Positions 16,611 to 25,622 are shown, numbered from the stretch's first letter. The stretch: 37,356 bases of DNA from Deltaproteobacteria bacterium (GCA_002691205.1 NZHD01000099.1:22568-59923); one strand, 5' to 3'. Notes: generated by a model from the sequence alone, not told the origin. Program-made: numbers and translations.

Positions 16611-17615
16611 ATGCGAACGAAGTTGATCTTCTTCGGAAACCTAATATTTGGTTTCCTCCTCTTGAGCATCATTCTGTGGCTCTATGGGGGACCTGCACTG
16701 CTTGTTCTAGCACGCGATCCATCTCTGGCTTTGATCCTGGCTTTCGCGGTCGCTCTCGTGGCGAGTATTACATCTCTCTCCTGGCGCTGGGGCTATCTGC
16801 TTGCTGGACTTAACGAGAGTCTTTCGCTTCACAAACTCGTGGCTTACCGGAGCGGCGCTCACACTCTCGCTATTCTCATTCCAAGCGGCAAGTTGGGAGG
16901 AGATCCCCTAAGAGCTTGGCTTGCGATTCGCGCCGGAGTTTCCCCTCCCACAAGCATTGCCAGCGTGGCTGTGGACCGAACTCAAGAAATTGGGTCTACT
17001 GCGCCTTTCAGTCTGATTTTTGCTGCTCTTCTAATACAAGCGGACGTCCCACATGTTGAACGCGCTCTCATCACTGTGGGAGTTGGTGTCCTAGGACTAG
17101 CAGCGGGAGTCACCCTGTCTTTGAGACGGCTCCGAAGAGGCGCCGGACTCATCTCGGCTCTCATTCGATCAACCCGCCTCAACCGCATCAACTTCATTAG
17201 ATCTCACTCCGATATTATCGAGACATCGGAGACCTCTCTTTTGAGACTGTCTCAGCAATCGCAAAGAATGATTATCGCCTTCGTGATGGGATTATTCGCA
17301 AACCTAGTAGTGATCCTCGAGTTTGCGTTTCTTCTCTCTGCCTTCGACCTCCCCGCCAACACCACCGCCATCGCCGCCGCGCTCTTTGCCACAGGAGCAG
17401 CCCACCTACTGCCCATCCCCGCTAGCGTAGGTGTGCTGGAGGGAGCTCAGATTTGGATATTCGGAATGCTGGGCTACCCAGCCGATATTGGCCTGGCCGT
17501 CGGCCTCGCTGCGCGCCTACGTGAGCTCTTATGGATGCTGCCCGGGGTCATCTACTTGATCGCAAGCCCACTTACGGACGGGTCCTTGGGCAATGGGAAA
17601 GCATCAAGTCTGTAA
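16611..17615 (+). CDS. Flippase-like / lysylphosphatidylglycerol synthase TM-region protein (UPF0104)
   Basis: This 334-residue integral membrane protein has about seven or eight hydrophobic helices spread along its length. It shows the UPF0104/AglD-type marks IPSGKLGGDPLRAWLAIRAG and VAVDRTQEIG, and a late PIPASVGVLEGAQ. Related proteins are annotated as flippase-like or as the membrane domain of lysylphosphatidylglycerol synthase, and several lie in glycolipid or hopanoid gene sets. It starts nine bases after the radical SAM gene and so likely shares its transcript. A role in moving the polyene lipid or its head-group precursor across the inner membrane is plausible but not shown. Its stop directly abuts the convergent lipoprotein gene, with no base between. 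Confidence 0.85.
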   Translation: MRTKLIFFGNLIFGFLLLSIILWLYGGPALLVLARDPSLALILAFAVALVASITSLSWRWGYLLAGLNESLSLHKLVAYRSGAHTLAILIPSGKLGGDPLRAWLAIRAGVSPPTSIASVAVDRTQEIGSTAPFSLIFAALLIQADVPHVERALITVGVGVLGLAAGVTLSLRRLRRGAGLISALIRSTRLNRINFIRSHSDIIETSETSLLRLSQQSQRMIIAFVMGLFANLVVILEFAFLLSAFDLPANTTAIAAALFATGAAHLLPIPASVGVLEGAQIWIFGMLGYPADIGLAVGLAARLRELLWMLPGVIYLIASPLTDGSLGNGKASSL

Positions 17616-18020
17616 TCAGCTTTTCGTATGCTCCTTCATTAACTGGGTCATCTCATCGAAAATATTCGGAGTACATGTTCCCGTCGCACCTCGCCCACGC
17701 ATAGTCATAATGTGTTCGCCCATGTACTTAATCTCAAAGCGAACATTATTCACCGTCCCACACGACTGGACGCTTCGCCTCTGTCCGATTTTTACACTCA
17801 AGTAATAAACCGAGTTTTCATAACTCTCCGCCGTTTTAAAATCGGCTTTCGAGAGCGCCTCGACGACGCGCTTCCCCTGCTCTGGAGAAACAACAAAGAA
17901 GGGGCGATCTCGGTCAAGTGGCATAGCCGCCCCCTGTGTAATATGCGGTTCAACGATCGACGCGCATCCCAAAGTCGCAAGCAGTCCTAAGACGAACGCT
18001 ACGTAATAAATCTCTTTCAT
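17616..18020 (-). CDS. Small predicted lipoprotein, function unknown
   Basis: I do not recognise this 134-residue protein. A hydrophobic signal (YYVAFVLGLLATLGC) is followed by a Cys that could be lipidated, although TLGC is a loose lipobox. Two later Cys residues (in QSCGTV and GTCTPN) could form a disulfide in the periplasm. I chose ATG at 18020, which has GAGAGGG eight to nine bases upstream; a TTG at 18050 is less likely. It lies 26 bases downstream of the B12-binding radical SAM gene on the same strand and is probably cotranscribed with it. Together they interrupt the otherwise rightward cluster. A link to polyene export or modification is only positional. Confidence 0.7.
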   Translation of the reverse strand: MKEIYYVAFVLGLLATLGCASIVEPHITQGAAMPLDRDRPFFVVSPEQGKRVVEALSKADFKTAESYENSVYYLSVKIGQRRSVQSCGTVNNVRFEIKYMGEHIMTMRGRGATGTCTPNIFDEMTQLMKEHTKS

Positions 18021-18046
18021 ATACTCAACCCTCTCATACTTTGATG

Positions 18047-19405
18047 TCAACTAACGATACGACTACGACTGCGGCGGTTATCCGAAAGGCCCCGTAGGTG
18101 CTGCCAAAGAGGACCGTGATATCCGTTACTTCGGAGGACATCGAACAGATTGGCATCATAATTGACTCCAATTGAAGGGATACTCCACCACGGAAATTCT
18201 TTTTTGTGCTCCTCTAGTAAACCCAACACTTTCTCACGCAAAACCATTCGTTCTTTCGCCAACACGGGATCAAGAGCTTCGTAATCATCAACCCAGGCCA
18301 TCAAGATGGCACTAAAAGGGTTCAGGTCAACAATAAATTCGACAGTCCGAAGGACGTCGTCAAAGCTCTCGCCAGGCGTCCCGAGTAAGAATGTATGACA
18401 ATCGGGGAGCCCTGACTTCTCAGCCAAGTCATGCAGGTTTCGGATCTGCTGAGTCGTAAATCCTTTTCTGAGCCGCTTCAAAACGTCATCTGAACCAGAG
18501 TCCGAACCAACTTCCATTCCTGCACAATGAGCATGGGCCATTAGCTCTGCCAACTCGGCATCAAAGCCAAGAGGATTCGCATAACATGTCCACGGAGTCT
18601 GCACGCCCCGATCGATAATCTCTCGACAAATATCTTTTGCATGTTTCCGAGGAAGATTAAAAACGGAATCAACAATAAAAACATGATGAAGATCTGGGTT
18701 CTCATGGATAATGTCCACCCATTCATCGACTACATCAGCGGGAGAACGAGTTCGCCCGATTCGACCTTCGATTATGGGATACGTACAATAGTCACAACGA
18801 AGGGGACACCCTCGCTTAGTCTGAAGTGACTCGATGCCGTATTCGGAACGATACCGAGAGCTCACAAGAGACCTATCCGGTCTTCTGATTTCGCTCATCT
18901 CTAAAAACTCACGAGGGGCCGGAGTGGACTTCTTACACCCGCCGTCAAAATAATGAAGATTTGCGATCTGACTAACATCAGAGTCCGATTCGAGAGCATG
19001 GATCAGTTCAGGAAATGACTTCTCGGCTTCGCCGCTGATTCCAAAGTCTGGACGCAATCGGTCCATCAATTCGGCCGGCATAACACTGAAGCCGCTCCCT
19101 CCCATGATGATGGGAACCTGTGTGGACTCTCGGACCGTCTCAATCAACTCTGCGTAGTAGTCGATCGTATTCGACGTGCCGCTGTAGTCGGAATTTTGGA
19201 TATTTCGCATCCCGATGGCCACAACCTCTGGCTGGAAGTCGAGAATGCCTTCTTTAAGCGCCTCCATAGGTCGCTCTTCAAAGCAAAGATCAAGCAGACG
19301 ATTCGGGTGCTCTTCTGAGACGCTGGCCATCACATACAGCAAGCCGAGCGGCACGACTGCGTCCGGGAGTTTTTCACGATTGCCAGAAACGAATAAGACA
19401 CGCAC
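18047..19405 (-). CDS. B12-binding-domain radical SAM protein
   Basis: This 452-residue protein has a cobalamin-binding Rossmann-like region (residues about 1-140, with PLGLLYVMASV and IIMGGSGFSVMP) and a radical SAM domain with Cys200-x3-Cys204-x2-Cys207 in KRGCPLRCDYC. The B12 base-off motif D-x-H-x-x-G is not visible; DLCFEE occupies that place, as in some class B relatives. Class B enzymes methylate unactivated carbons or perform ring chemistry (for example BchE, HpnP-like). In this setting C-methylation of the polyene, its aryl head or a lipid is an inference. I chose GTG at 19405, with AAGG nine bases upstream, over a TTG at 19432. Its promoter must share the 106 bases that separate it from the ketoreductase. 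Confidence 0.87.
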   Translation of the reverse strand: MRVLFVSGNREKLPDAVVPLGLLYVMASVSEEHPNRLLDLCFEERPMEALKEGILDFQPEVVAIGMRNIQNSDYSGTSNTIDYYAELIETVRESTQVPIIMGGSGFSVMPAELMDRLRPDFGISGEAEKSFPELIHALESDSDVSQIANLHYFDGGCKKSTPAPREFLEMSEIRRPDRSLVSSRYRSEYGIESLQTKRGCPLRCDYCTYPIIEGRIGRTRSPADVVDEWVDIIHENPDLHHVFIVDSVFNLPRKHAKDICREIIDRGVQTPWTCYANPLGFDAELAELMAHAHCAGMEVGSDSGSDDVLKRLRKGFTTQQIRNLHDLAEKSGLPDCHTFLLGTPGESFDDVLRTVEFIVDLNPFSAILMAWVDDYEALDPVLAKERMVLREKVLGLLEEHKKEFPWWSIPSIGVNYDANLFDVLRSNGYHGPLWQHLRGLSDNRRSRSRIVS

Positions 19406-19511
19406 AACGCCAAACCTTACTACAAGTCTCAACTGATTCGAAATACGGCCCGATGCACGACGGCGGGTTGCCGCTATTATTAAGGCTCCTCAGAAAAGAC
19501 AGGGAAGTGAC

Positions 19512-20237
19512 TTGGCTCAACGCGTATTGATCACGGGGGGAAGCCGGGGAATCGGTCGCGAAATCGCGCTCAAACTCGCCTCGGAAGGGTTTCGGACCAC
19601 CATCAACTTCAATTCGAGAGAAGCTGAGGCGCAAGCCGTCCTCGACCAAATCATCTCCGAGGGAGGAGATGCTGAATTACTCCCTTTCAATGTGGCCGAT
19701 CGAGAACTGACTCGCTCACGACTGGATGCCGATATCCTCAAGAATGGGCCTTACTTCGGCATCATTTGCAACGCCGGCATCCACTCAGACTCCGCTTTTC
19801 CCGCCATGAGTGCCGAACAATGGGATGAGGTGATAAGAACAAACCTAGATGGCTTCTACAACGTCGTTCACCCGCTCGTTATGCCCATGGTTCGAGCACG
19901 CACAGGAGGCCGGATTATCACGATTGCCTCCGCATCAGGAATGATGGGCAACCGAGGGCAAGTGAACTACAGCGCCTCTAAAGCCGGCCTCATCGGTGCG
20001 ACGCGTTCTCTCGCCATGGAGCTCGCCAAGCGAGAGATTACCGTCAACAGTGTCGCTCCGGGGCTCATCGAAACAGAAATGACCCAAGGGCTTCCAATCG
20101 AGGACATCTCTCGGCTCATCCCCATGAAAAGAATGGGCAAGCCCACGGAGGTCGCTGCAGTTGTCAGTTTTCTTATGGGCGAAGGGGCCTCCTACATTAC
20201 GGGAGAAGTCATTTCAGTAAACGGAGGTCTCGGATGA
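19512..20237 (+). CDS. 3-oxoacyl-[ACP] reductase, FabG family (ApeQ-like)
   Basis: This 241-residue short-chain dehydrogenase would reduce the 3-ketoacyl-ACP made by the KS-CLF pair. It has the nucleotide-binding TGGSRGIGREIA, the CNAGIHSD segment, and the catalytic set in IASASGMMG (Ser) and YSASK (Tyr, Lys), with VAPGLIETEM and a terminal VNGGLG. These are hallmarks of FabG-type ketoreductases. The start is TTG with AGGGAAG upstream. It overlaps the halogenase by four bases (ATGA), so ketoreduction and halogenation genes are coupled. It is the only ketoreductase in the cluster and therefore the expected ApeQ counterpart. Confidence 0.93.
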   Translation: MAQRVLITGGSRGIGREIALKLASEGFRTTINFNSREAEAQAVLDQIISEGGDAELLPFNVADRELTRSRLDADILKNGPYFGIICNAGIHSDSAFPAMSAEQWDEVIRTNLDGFYNVVHPLVMPMVRARTGGRIITIASASGMMGNRGQVNYSASKAGLIGATRSLAMELAKREITVNSVAPGLIETEMTQGLPIEDISRLIPMKRMGKPTEVAAVVSFLMGEGASYITGEVISVNGGLG

Positions 20238-21898
20238 TTGAACAGAAACAATACGATGTCGCAATCGTTGGAGGCGGACTATCCGGTCTCTGCCTAGCTC
20301 TCCAGTTAAAACAAGCTGTACCTCAAATTCAGATTCTTGTTGTTGAGCGTTCCATCTTCCCCCAGCCCGAAGCCGCCCACAAGATCGGCGAGTCATCAGT
20401 GGAGTCCGCCAGTCATTACCTCGAAAACATTCTCGACTTAAGCGACCTGTTAGAGAAGGAACTGCGAAAGTTCGGCCTGCGCTTTTTTATGAGTAACGAA
20501 GATAACAAGGACATCACCCGCCGAACCGAGTGTGGGCCGAGTCACTATCTCTCGTTTCCCAGCTACCAGATCGATCGAGGCCAATTTGAGAATGGTCTTG
20601 CAGATCGCGTCCAAGAGCTGGGCATCACGTTGATCGATGGATGCGAAGTGGAATCGATCTCTCTCAACAGTGATCTGCACTCAGTTGGTATCACATGCGG
20701 AGACGAGCATGCCGTAGCTACCTGCCGATGGGTCGTTGATGCCTCTGGACGGCGATCTCTTCTGAAAAAGAAACTCTCCCTGGAGCATACAAACCGTCAT
20801 GCCGTTAACGCAGCGTGGTTTCGCGTGGACCACGTGATCAACCCAGATGATTGGGCGGATGATCCCAAATGGAGCCATCGTTTACACGAGAGTCGACATC
20901 TCAGTACCAATCATTTTATGGGTGATGGCTACTGGGTCTGGCTGATCCCCCTAGCCAAAGGACGTACGAGTGTCGGGATTGTGACCGACGGAAAGACTCA
21001 TCCTTTTAATAAAATTTCTAACTTTCCGAACGCTATGGCGTGGCTTGAAGAGTTCGAACCGCAACTTAAGAGCGTCATCGATCAACATCTCAACGAGCGC
21101 ATGGACTTCGGTGCTCTCAAAAATTACTCCCATGACGTAAAACAGGTTTACAGCAAAGAACGATGGTGCTTGACCGGTGATGCGGGCGCCTTCATCGACC
21201 CGCTCTACTCTCCAGGTAGCGATTTTATTGGAATCTCAAACAGCTTTGTCACTGACCTCATTGCACGCGATCTCGGCAAAGAAAACATCGACGAACGAGT
21301 TGAGCTGTACGATCAAAGCTTTCGCTCGCTGAGCCGAACCTACCTTGCAACCTACCATCGACAATATGCCCTCATGGGGCACCCCAGGATCATGATTACT
21401 AAAATCATATGGGATTTCTTAATGTACTGGGGAGGTATTGCACTCATTTTTCGATCTGGGAGGCTCACCGACCCTGACTTCATGAAAGCTGCAAACAATT
21501 CTCTTCAATCCTTCGCGTATCTAAACATCTCTACGCAAAGCTTCTTTAGAAAATGGGCAAAGCTTTCTACGACTTCCAACTGCCCACCCGACGCGTTCGT
21601 CGACTATGCCGATCAATCATTCCTCACTGAATTGAATCAAAAACTGACTTTAGAGCACGACGATCAATCACTTCTCGATCAACTTGAGAGCAATTTAAAT
21701 TTGGCCAAAAGCTTAAGAACTGAAATCGAAGCAGAAGCTTTCTCTCAAACGCCCGAAATAGGCAAAGGCCAATCCACACCTAAAACGAATTTCCTTGAGA
21801 GTGTCTTTCATTCCATGTCCGGCGATCAAAAGCCCAGACGAAACATTCTAAATCCAGAGCCTTCCTCAAGCGAGGAACTGTCTTCGAGGGGCGTGTAA
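20234..21898 (+). CDS. Flavin-dependent halogenase-family protein
   Basis: This 554-residue FAD-dependent protein is of the halogenase/monooxygenase group. It has the dinucleotide-binding VGGGLSGL (12-19), HKIGESSVE (49-57, including Lys50 before IGES), the WxWxIP halogenase signature as W234-V-W236-L-I-P239, and GDAGAFIDPLYSPGSDF, the FAD-binding second motif. The WxWxIP motif is regarded as the mark that separates halogenases from related monooxygenases. The C-terminal region from about 400 onward is long and not recognised. It would need a partner flavin reductase, not visible here. Brominated aryl polyenes such as xanthomonadin are known, so halogenation of the aryl head or chain is a fair inference. 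It could also hydroxylate. It overlaps the ketoreductase as ATGA. Confidence 0.87.
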   Translation: MIEQKQYDVAIVGGGLSGLCLALQLKQAVPQIQILVVERSIFPQPEAAHKIGESSVESASHYLENILDLSDLLEKELRKFGLRFFMSNEDNKDITRRTECGPSHYLSFPSYQIDRGQFENGLADRVQELGITLIDGCEVESISLNSDLHSVGITCGDEHAVATCRWVVDASGRRSLLKKKLSLEHTNRHAVNAAWFRVDHVINPDDWADDPKWSHRLHESRHLSTNHFMGDGYWVWLIPLAKGRTSVGIVTDGKTHPFNKISNFPNAMAWLEEFEPQLKSVIDQHLNERMDFGALKNYSHDVKQVYSKERWCLTGDAGAFIDPLYSPGSDFIGISNSFVTDLIARDLGKENIDERVELYDQSFRSLSRTYLATYHRQYALMGHPRIMITKIIWDFLMYWGGIALIFRSGRLTDPDFMKAANNSLQSFAYLNISTQSFFRKWAKLSTTSNCPPDAFVDYADQSFLTELNQKLTLEHDDQSLLDQLESNLNLAKSLRTEIEAEAFSQTPEIGKGQSTPKTNFLESVFHSMSGDQKPRRNILNPEPSSSEELSSRGV

Positions 21899-21992
21899 AC
21901 CCCACCTAATAGATACAAATGTCAAAAATAAAGTACTCTGTATCAGTTATCGCCTTCACATCGCCATTGCCGTTTATTCGCAGGGAGAAATC

Positions 21993-22442
21993 ATGAAATC
22001 AATCGCTCTTTTCGCATCCATAATTTTTATCTTTACAGGTCTTCTGCCCATCGCGTCAATGGCCGAAGGGAAATCGAGCGCCACCAGTTGTCGTCTGGTT
22101 TACAACATGAGTGGCTGGTCGTTTTTTTACAAAACATCGAATGGAGAGGGCAAAATCACCTGCAGCGATGGAACGTCTGCTGAGGTGACTCTTCGAGCAC
22201 GAGGAGGGGGTTTGTCCGTAGGCAAATCAAATATCATCGATGGCGAAGGGAATTTCAGCGAGGTCCTCAACATTGATGATCTTTACGGCAACTATGTCGC
22301 CGCCGAGGCTCATGCTGGAGCAACGAAGTCGGCTGCGGCCCAGGCTATGACCAAGGGGGAGGTGTCTCTTTCTCTAAAAGGGACGGGTCAAGGATTCGAT
22401 ATCGGGATTGCCTTCGGTAGCTTTCGAATCGAACCCAAATAG
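21993..22442 (+). CDS. Small secreted protein of unknown function
   Basis: This 149-residue protein has a clear signal peptide (KSIALFASIIFIFTGLLPIASMAEG, cleavage near SMA-EG). The mature part is Gly- and Ser-rich with two Cys (in TSCRLVY and KITCSDG), perhaps a disulfide, and ends with repeated beta-like strands (GEVSLSLKGTG, FDIGIAFGSFRIE). I recognise it only as a type of conserved hypothetical periplasmic protein. The start is ATG after AGGGAGAAATC, a strong site. It follows the halogenase by 94 bases and may have its own promoter in that AT-rich gap, which also contains a loose GATACA...TGTATC inverted repeat. Whether it belongs to the polyene cluster is open. Confidence 0.75.
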   Translation: MKSIALFASIIFIFTGLLPIASMAEGKSSATSCRLVYNMSGWSFFYKTSNGEGKITCSDGTSAEVTLRARGGGLSVGKSNIIDGEGNFSEVLNIDDLYGNYVAAEAHAGATKSAAAQAMTKGEVSLSLKGTGQGFDIGIAFGSFRIEPK

Positions 22443-22471
22443 GCAGCGCATCAGCTCCGGCAGGAGACCTC

Positions 22472-24013
22472 TTAGAGAAGGGCTTCGATCAGCATTGGGC
22501 CGGGCTCCTGAAAAGATCGCCTCAAGGCACCCACGACTTCTTCTGCTCGAGTCGCCCGGACCGACGGAACGCCCATACCTTGCGCTATCTGAGCCCAATT
22601 CAATTCCGGTGACGACAACTCGGTCATGCTCATGGCCGCAGAGCCGGGTTCCGAGTTTCCAGCGCGTTTGAGTTCCGCTTGCAGGATCCGGTAGGCTCGA
22701 TTTGCACACACGATAACGGAAATATTTAGCTGCTCCCGCGCCATCGTCCACAGCCCTTGAACCGTGTACATCCCAGAGCCATCTGCCTGAAGCGCAACGA
22801 CGGGTCGATCTGGTGCCGCGATGGCCGCACCGATCGAATTCGGTAGCCCCTGCCCAATCGCCCCCCCGGTTAAGTTTAGAACGTCATGCGCCGCAGCCGT
22901 TTTAGAATGAACAGCCCAACCCAAACTTGATGTGGCCGACTCATTCACAACAATGGCATTCTCTGGAAGCACCGAAACCAATGCTAAGCCTAGATTCATT
23001 GTATCTAGCTGACCCTCCGGCTCTATCGGTGGGGCACCTTGTTGACCCGGAGTCCATCGGGGCGCATCTAATTCGTCTGCCATCGCTAAAAGAGCAGGCG
23101 AGGAATCAACCCCCAAACCAGAGATGACGTTGCATTCGCAATCGTCTGGAAGAAGCTCACTTCGACCAATGCTTTTGTAACCAAAAAAAGCGATGGGCCG
23201 TCGACTTCCTGCAACGACCATAGCTTGAAGACCCGAAAGCTTCTCAATCGCTTGCTCAGGGAAATAAGGCAGAGTTTCGAAATTTGGCAACCCCCTGCCC
23301 TGCTCCAGTCGAGCCATAAATGTGTCAAGAAAAACTTGGCATCCCGTTGCGGCTTGAATCCGAGCGGCGGCCTCGAGGCTCGGTCGAAGTGCTCTCGAAC
23401 CCAACAGCAGAGCTCCTCGCTCTCCCCTCTCCTTTAGGTCTAACGCCGCTCTCTGAATCAAGTCTTCGTCTAGAGAAGATTCAGGAACACTCACCGTCGG
23501 CATTCCAGCGGATGCCTCATTCCAGGCTGCATCCTGAGCCACAATTAAGGACGCTACTCCAGAAGGTGGACCTTTAGCCGTGGCTATCGCCTCCACCATG
23601 TCCTGAGCGAACCTATCTGCTGAATTCGAACGGCGAACCCATTTCGAAACGGGCGAGGCGAGGGAGTCAATGTCAGAAGTAAGTGGCGAATCACTTTCTA
23701 GATGCCAACTCGGATGATCTCCAATTAGATTTACAATCGGAGTTCCGGCGCGCCGAGCATTATGAAGATTGGCGATCCCATTTGCAAAACCTGGCCCAAG
23801 ATGAACCAATGTTAAAGCTGGCTTCCCAAGAATACGTCCGTATCCATCCGCGGCTCCCGTCGCAACGCCCTCAAATAGACACAGAACACTCCTGATTGCT
23901 GGACTTGAATCCAGAGCCGTCACTAAATCCATTTCAGTTGTACCCGGATTCGCGAAGCAAACCTCTACACCCGCAGCACAGGCCGCTTCCAGGGCATGTT
24001 GCGCTCCATTCAT
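22472..24013 (-). CDS. Thiamine-diphosphate-dependent enzyme, acetolactate synthase large-subunit-like
   Basis: This 513-residue ThDP enzyme has the usual three domains: an N-terminal Pyr domain with the activating Glu in CLFEGVATGAADGYGR, a central domain (about 185-330), and a C-terminal PP domain whose cofactor motif runs ADGSGMYTVQG to VIVCANRAY. The group includes acetolactate synthases, benzoylformate decarboxylases and relatives. It lacks a regulatory small subunit next door and is shorter than housekeeping acetolactate synthases, so a decarboxylase of a 2-oxo acid is as likely as acetolactate formation. It starts at ATG after TTAGGAGCGAGAG. It lies 32 bases downstream of the amidase on the same strand, suggesting a two-gene catabolic operon. 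Confidence 0.9.
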   Translation of the reverse strand: MNGAQHALEAACAAGVEVCFANPGTTEMDLVTALDSSPAIRSVLCLFEGVATGAADGYGRILGKPALTLVHLGPGFANGIANLHNARRAGTPIVNLIGDHPSWHLESDSPLTSDIDSLASPVSKWVRRSNSADRFAQDMVEAIATAKGPPSGVASLIVAQDAAWNEASAGMPTVSVPESSLDEDLIQRAALDLKERGERGALLLGSRALRPSLEAAARIQAATGCQVFLDTFMARLEQGRGLPNFETLPYFPEQAIEKLSGLQAMVVAGSRRPIAFFGYKSIGRSELLPDDCECNVISGLGVDSSPALLAMADELDAPRWTPGQQGAPPIEPEGQLDTMNLGLALVSVLPENAIVVNESATSSLGWAVHSKTAAAHDVLNLTGGAIGQGLPNSIGAAIAAPDRPVVALQADGSGMYTVQGLWTMAREQLNISVIVCANRAYRILQAELKRAGNSEPGSAAMSMTELSSPELNWAQIAQGMGVPSVRATRAEEVVGALRRSFQEPGPMLIEALL

Positions 24014-24045
24014 CTCTCGCTCCTAACGAAATAAAGTCTCAAATA

Positions 24046-25491
24046 TCAGTAACCGGGAGGCGGCACAAAGCCACCGATCTCGTCGGCCAAGAGTCGCGCG
24101 AAATCAATGCAGGTATAGTCGCTGTACTCAGACCCAACCGCTTGAAGACCGATGGGCAGACCTTCCTCGGAGGGTCCAGTGGGAAACACCGTACTCGGCA
24201 AATACGACACGGTGACGAGGCCCGCCCAGAAGACCTGCTGAAAATAGGGTTGGGATTGCCCATCCACCATAAGCGTTCGTTGACCCATAGGTCGGTGGTC
24301 GTGCTCAAACGCGGCCACTGGCATCTGAGGGCAGATCAAAATATCCCACTCCGAAAAGAAGTCTCGCCAGATCATCCGCAGCTTCTCTCTCTCATTGCTA
24401 TACCGCAGCCACTCTCCATGCTTCTGAATAGAAGAACGGCACATGATTGCGTCGGCTGACCGATCATTGGGGTCGAGTGTTTGAGCTTGAATCTCTAGTG
24501 CAGCCACTTGATCCGGAGTCAGACTGGAAGCCATGACGCCGTTCAGCATATATCCATAAATCTCATGACTCCATGAAGGATCTAAAGCTGGCCTCGCGAT
24601 ATCGGAAACGGTCGCTCCTAACTCTCCGAGTCGATCGCCAAGATCCTGAACACGGTCAGAGACCTCGAGCGCGACTGGCGCCATCGGATCAGTGGGCCAC
24701 AGAGCCACTCGGTAATCAGAAATTTTAGTTTTCGTGGGCCTCGGAAGATCAAGCTTCCAACCCGGTGAGCAGAGGGGTTCGGGGCCAGCCACAATATCCA
24801 AGCTAAGCGCCAAATCTTCTGCACTCCGCGCGAGTGGACCCACCACGGCAATATCCGGTGTTGAAGCCATGCCGGGCAACGAATGACCTTGCTGTGGCAC
24901 GATATTCCAGGTGGGCTTATGTCCGTAGACGCCACAGAAATGAGCTGGGTTGCGAATCGACCCGCCAATATCTGAACCACTCTCGAGGGCCGAGAAACCC
25001 GCCGCCAGCGCAGCCGCTGAGCCTCCTGATGACCCACCCGGAGTTCTCTCGGAATTCCATGGGTTCCGAGTCGTGCCATATATTTCATTGTAACTCTGGA
25101 AGTCAGCCAAGTGAATCGGCACATTCGTCTTTCCAAGAAAGTGTGCGCCCGCGGCCTTAAACCTTTTCACCGTCTCTGAATCTTGGGTTGCGATATTGTC
25201 TTTAAACTGGGGGATGCCCCATGTTGTCGCTAGCCCTTCGACGTTATAGGCCTCTTTGATGGTCATGGGAACTCCGTGAAGAGATCCGAGTTCCCTGCCC
25301 TCCGCCAAGGCACGATCTGCTGAATCCGCGGCCTCGCGCGCTCTTTCGAAATCACGAACGACAACAGCGTTCAAACCGTCATCTAAACGCTCAATTCGAT
25401 GGATATACATATCAGTCAGCTCCCTAGAGCTGATCTCCTTGTTGCGAATCTTCTCAGCGAGCTCAGTCGCTGATGCGAACTCAAAAGCCAT
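24046..25491 (-). CDS. Amidase signature family amidase
   Basis: This 481-residue amidase hydrolyses an amide to acid and ammonia through a Ser-cisSer-Lys triad. The Lys is in MTIKEAYN. The two Ser are in the signature PGGSSGGSAAALAAGFS and in GSDIGGSIRNPAHF, followed by GVYGHKPT. I chose ATG at 25491 because AGAGGA lies six bases upstream; an upstream TTG at 25524 lacks support. Family members act on many amides and the substrate is unknown. It is divergent from a fumarylacetoacetate-hydrolase-family gene, with a 281-base control region between, and is followed by the ThDP enzyme. A shared aromatic or amide breakdown pathway is a guess. Confidence 0.92.
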   Translation of the reverse strand: MAFEFASATELAEKIRNKEISSRELTDMYIHRIERLDDGLNAVVVRDFERAREAADSADRALAEGRELGSLHGVPMTIKEAYNVEGLATTWGIPQFKDNIATQDSETVKRFKAAGAHFLGKTNVPIHLADFQSYNEIYGTTRNPWNSERTPGGSSGGSAAALAAGFSALESGSDIGGSIRNPAHFCGVYGHKPTWNIVPQQGHSLPGMASTPDIAVVGPLARSAEDLALSLDIVAGPEPLCSPGWKLDLPRPTKTKISDYRVALWPTDPMAPVALEVSDRVQDLGDRLGELGATVSDIARPALDPSWSHEIYGYMLNGVMASSLTPDQVAALEIQAQTLDPNDRSADAIMCRSSIQKHGEWLRYSNEREKLRMIWRDFFSEWDILICPQMPVAAFEHDHRPMGQRTLMVDGQSQPYFQQVFWAGLVTVSYLPSTVFPTGPSEEGLPIGLQAVGSEYSDYTCIDFARLLADEIGGFVPPPGY

Positions 25492-25622
25492 ACGTTTTCC
25501 TCTAGAAGAAAAAAGATTTCTCAATCACTTAAACATTTGGACTACGTCGACACACTCAAGCTTATCGAACAAGAGCCATTTCAGGTAAATCAGTATATCG
25601 AGTTCAGTGTAGCTCATACAGA

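Noticed and set aside
23896..24459. 187-codon rightward frame spanning the amidase/ThDP-enzyme junction
   Set aside because: It is antisense to two clear genes, and the product has low complexity and no recognisable motif.
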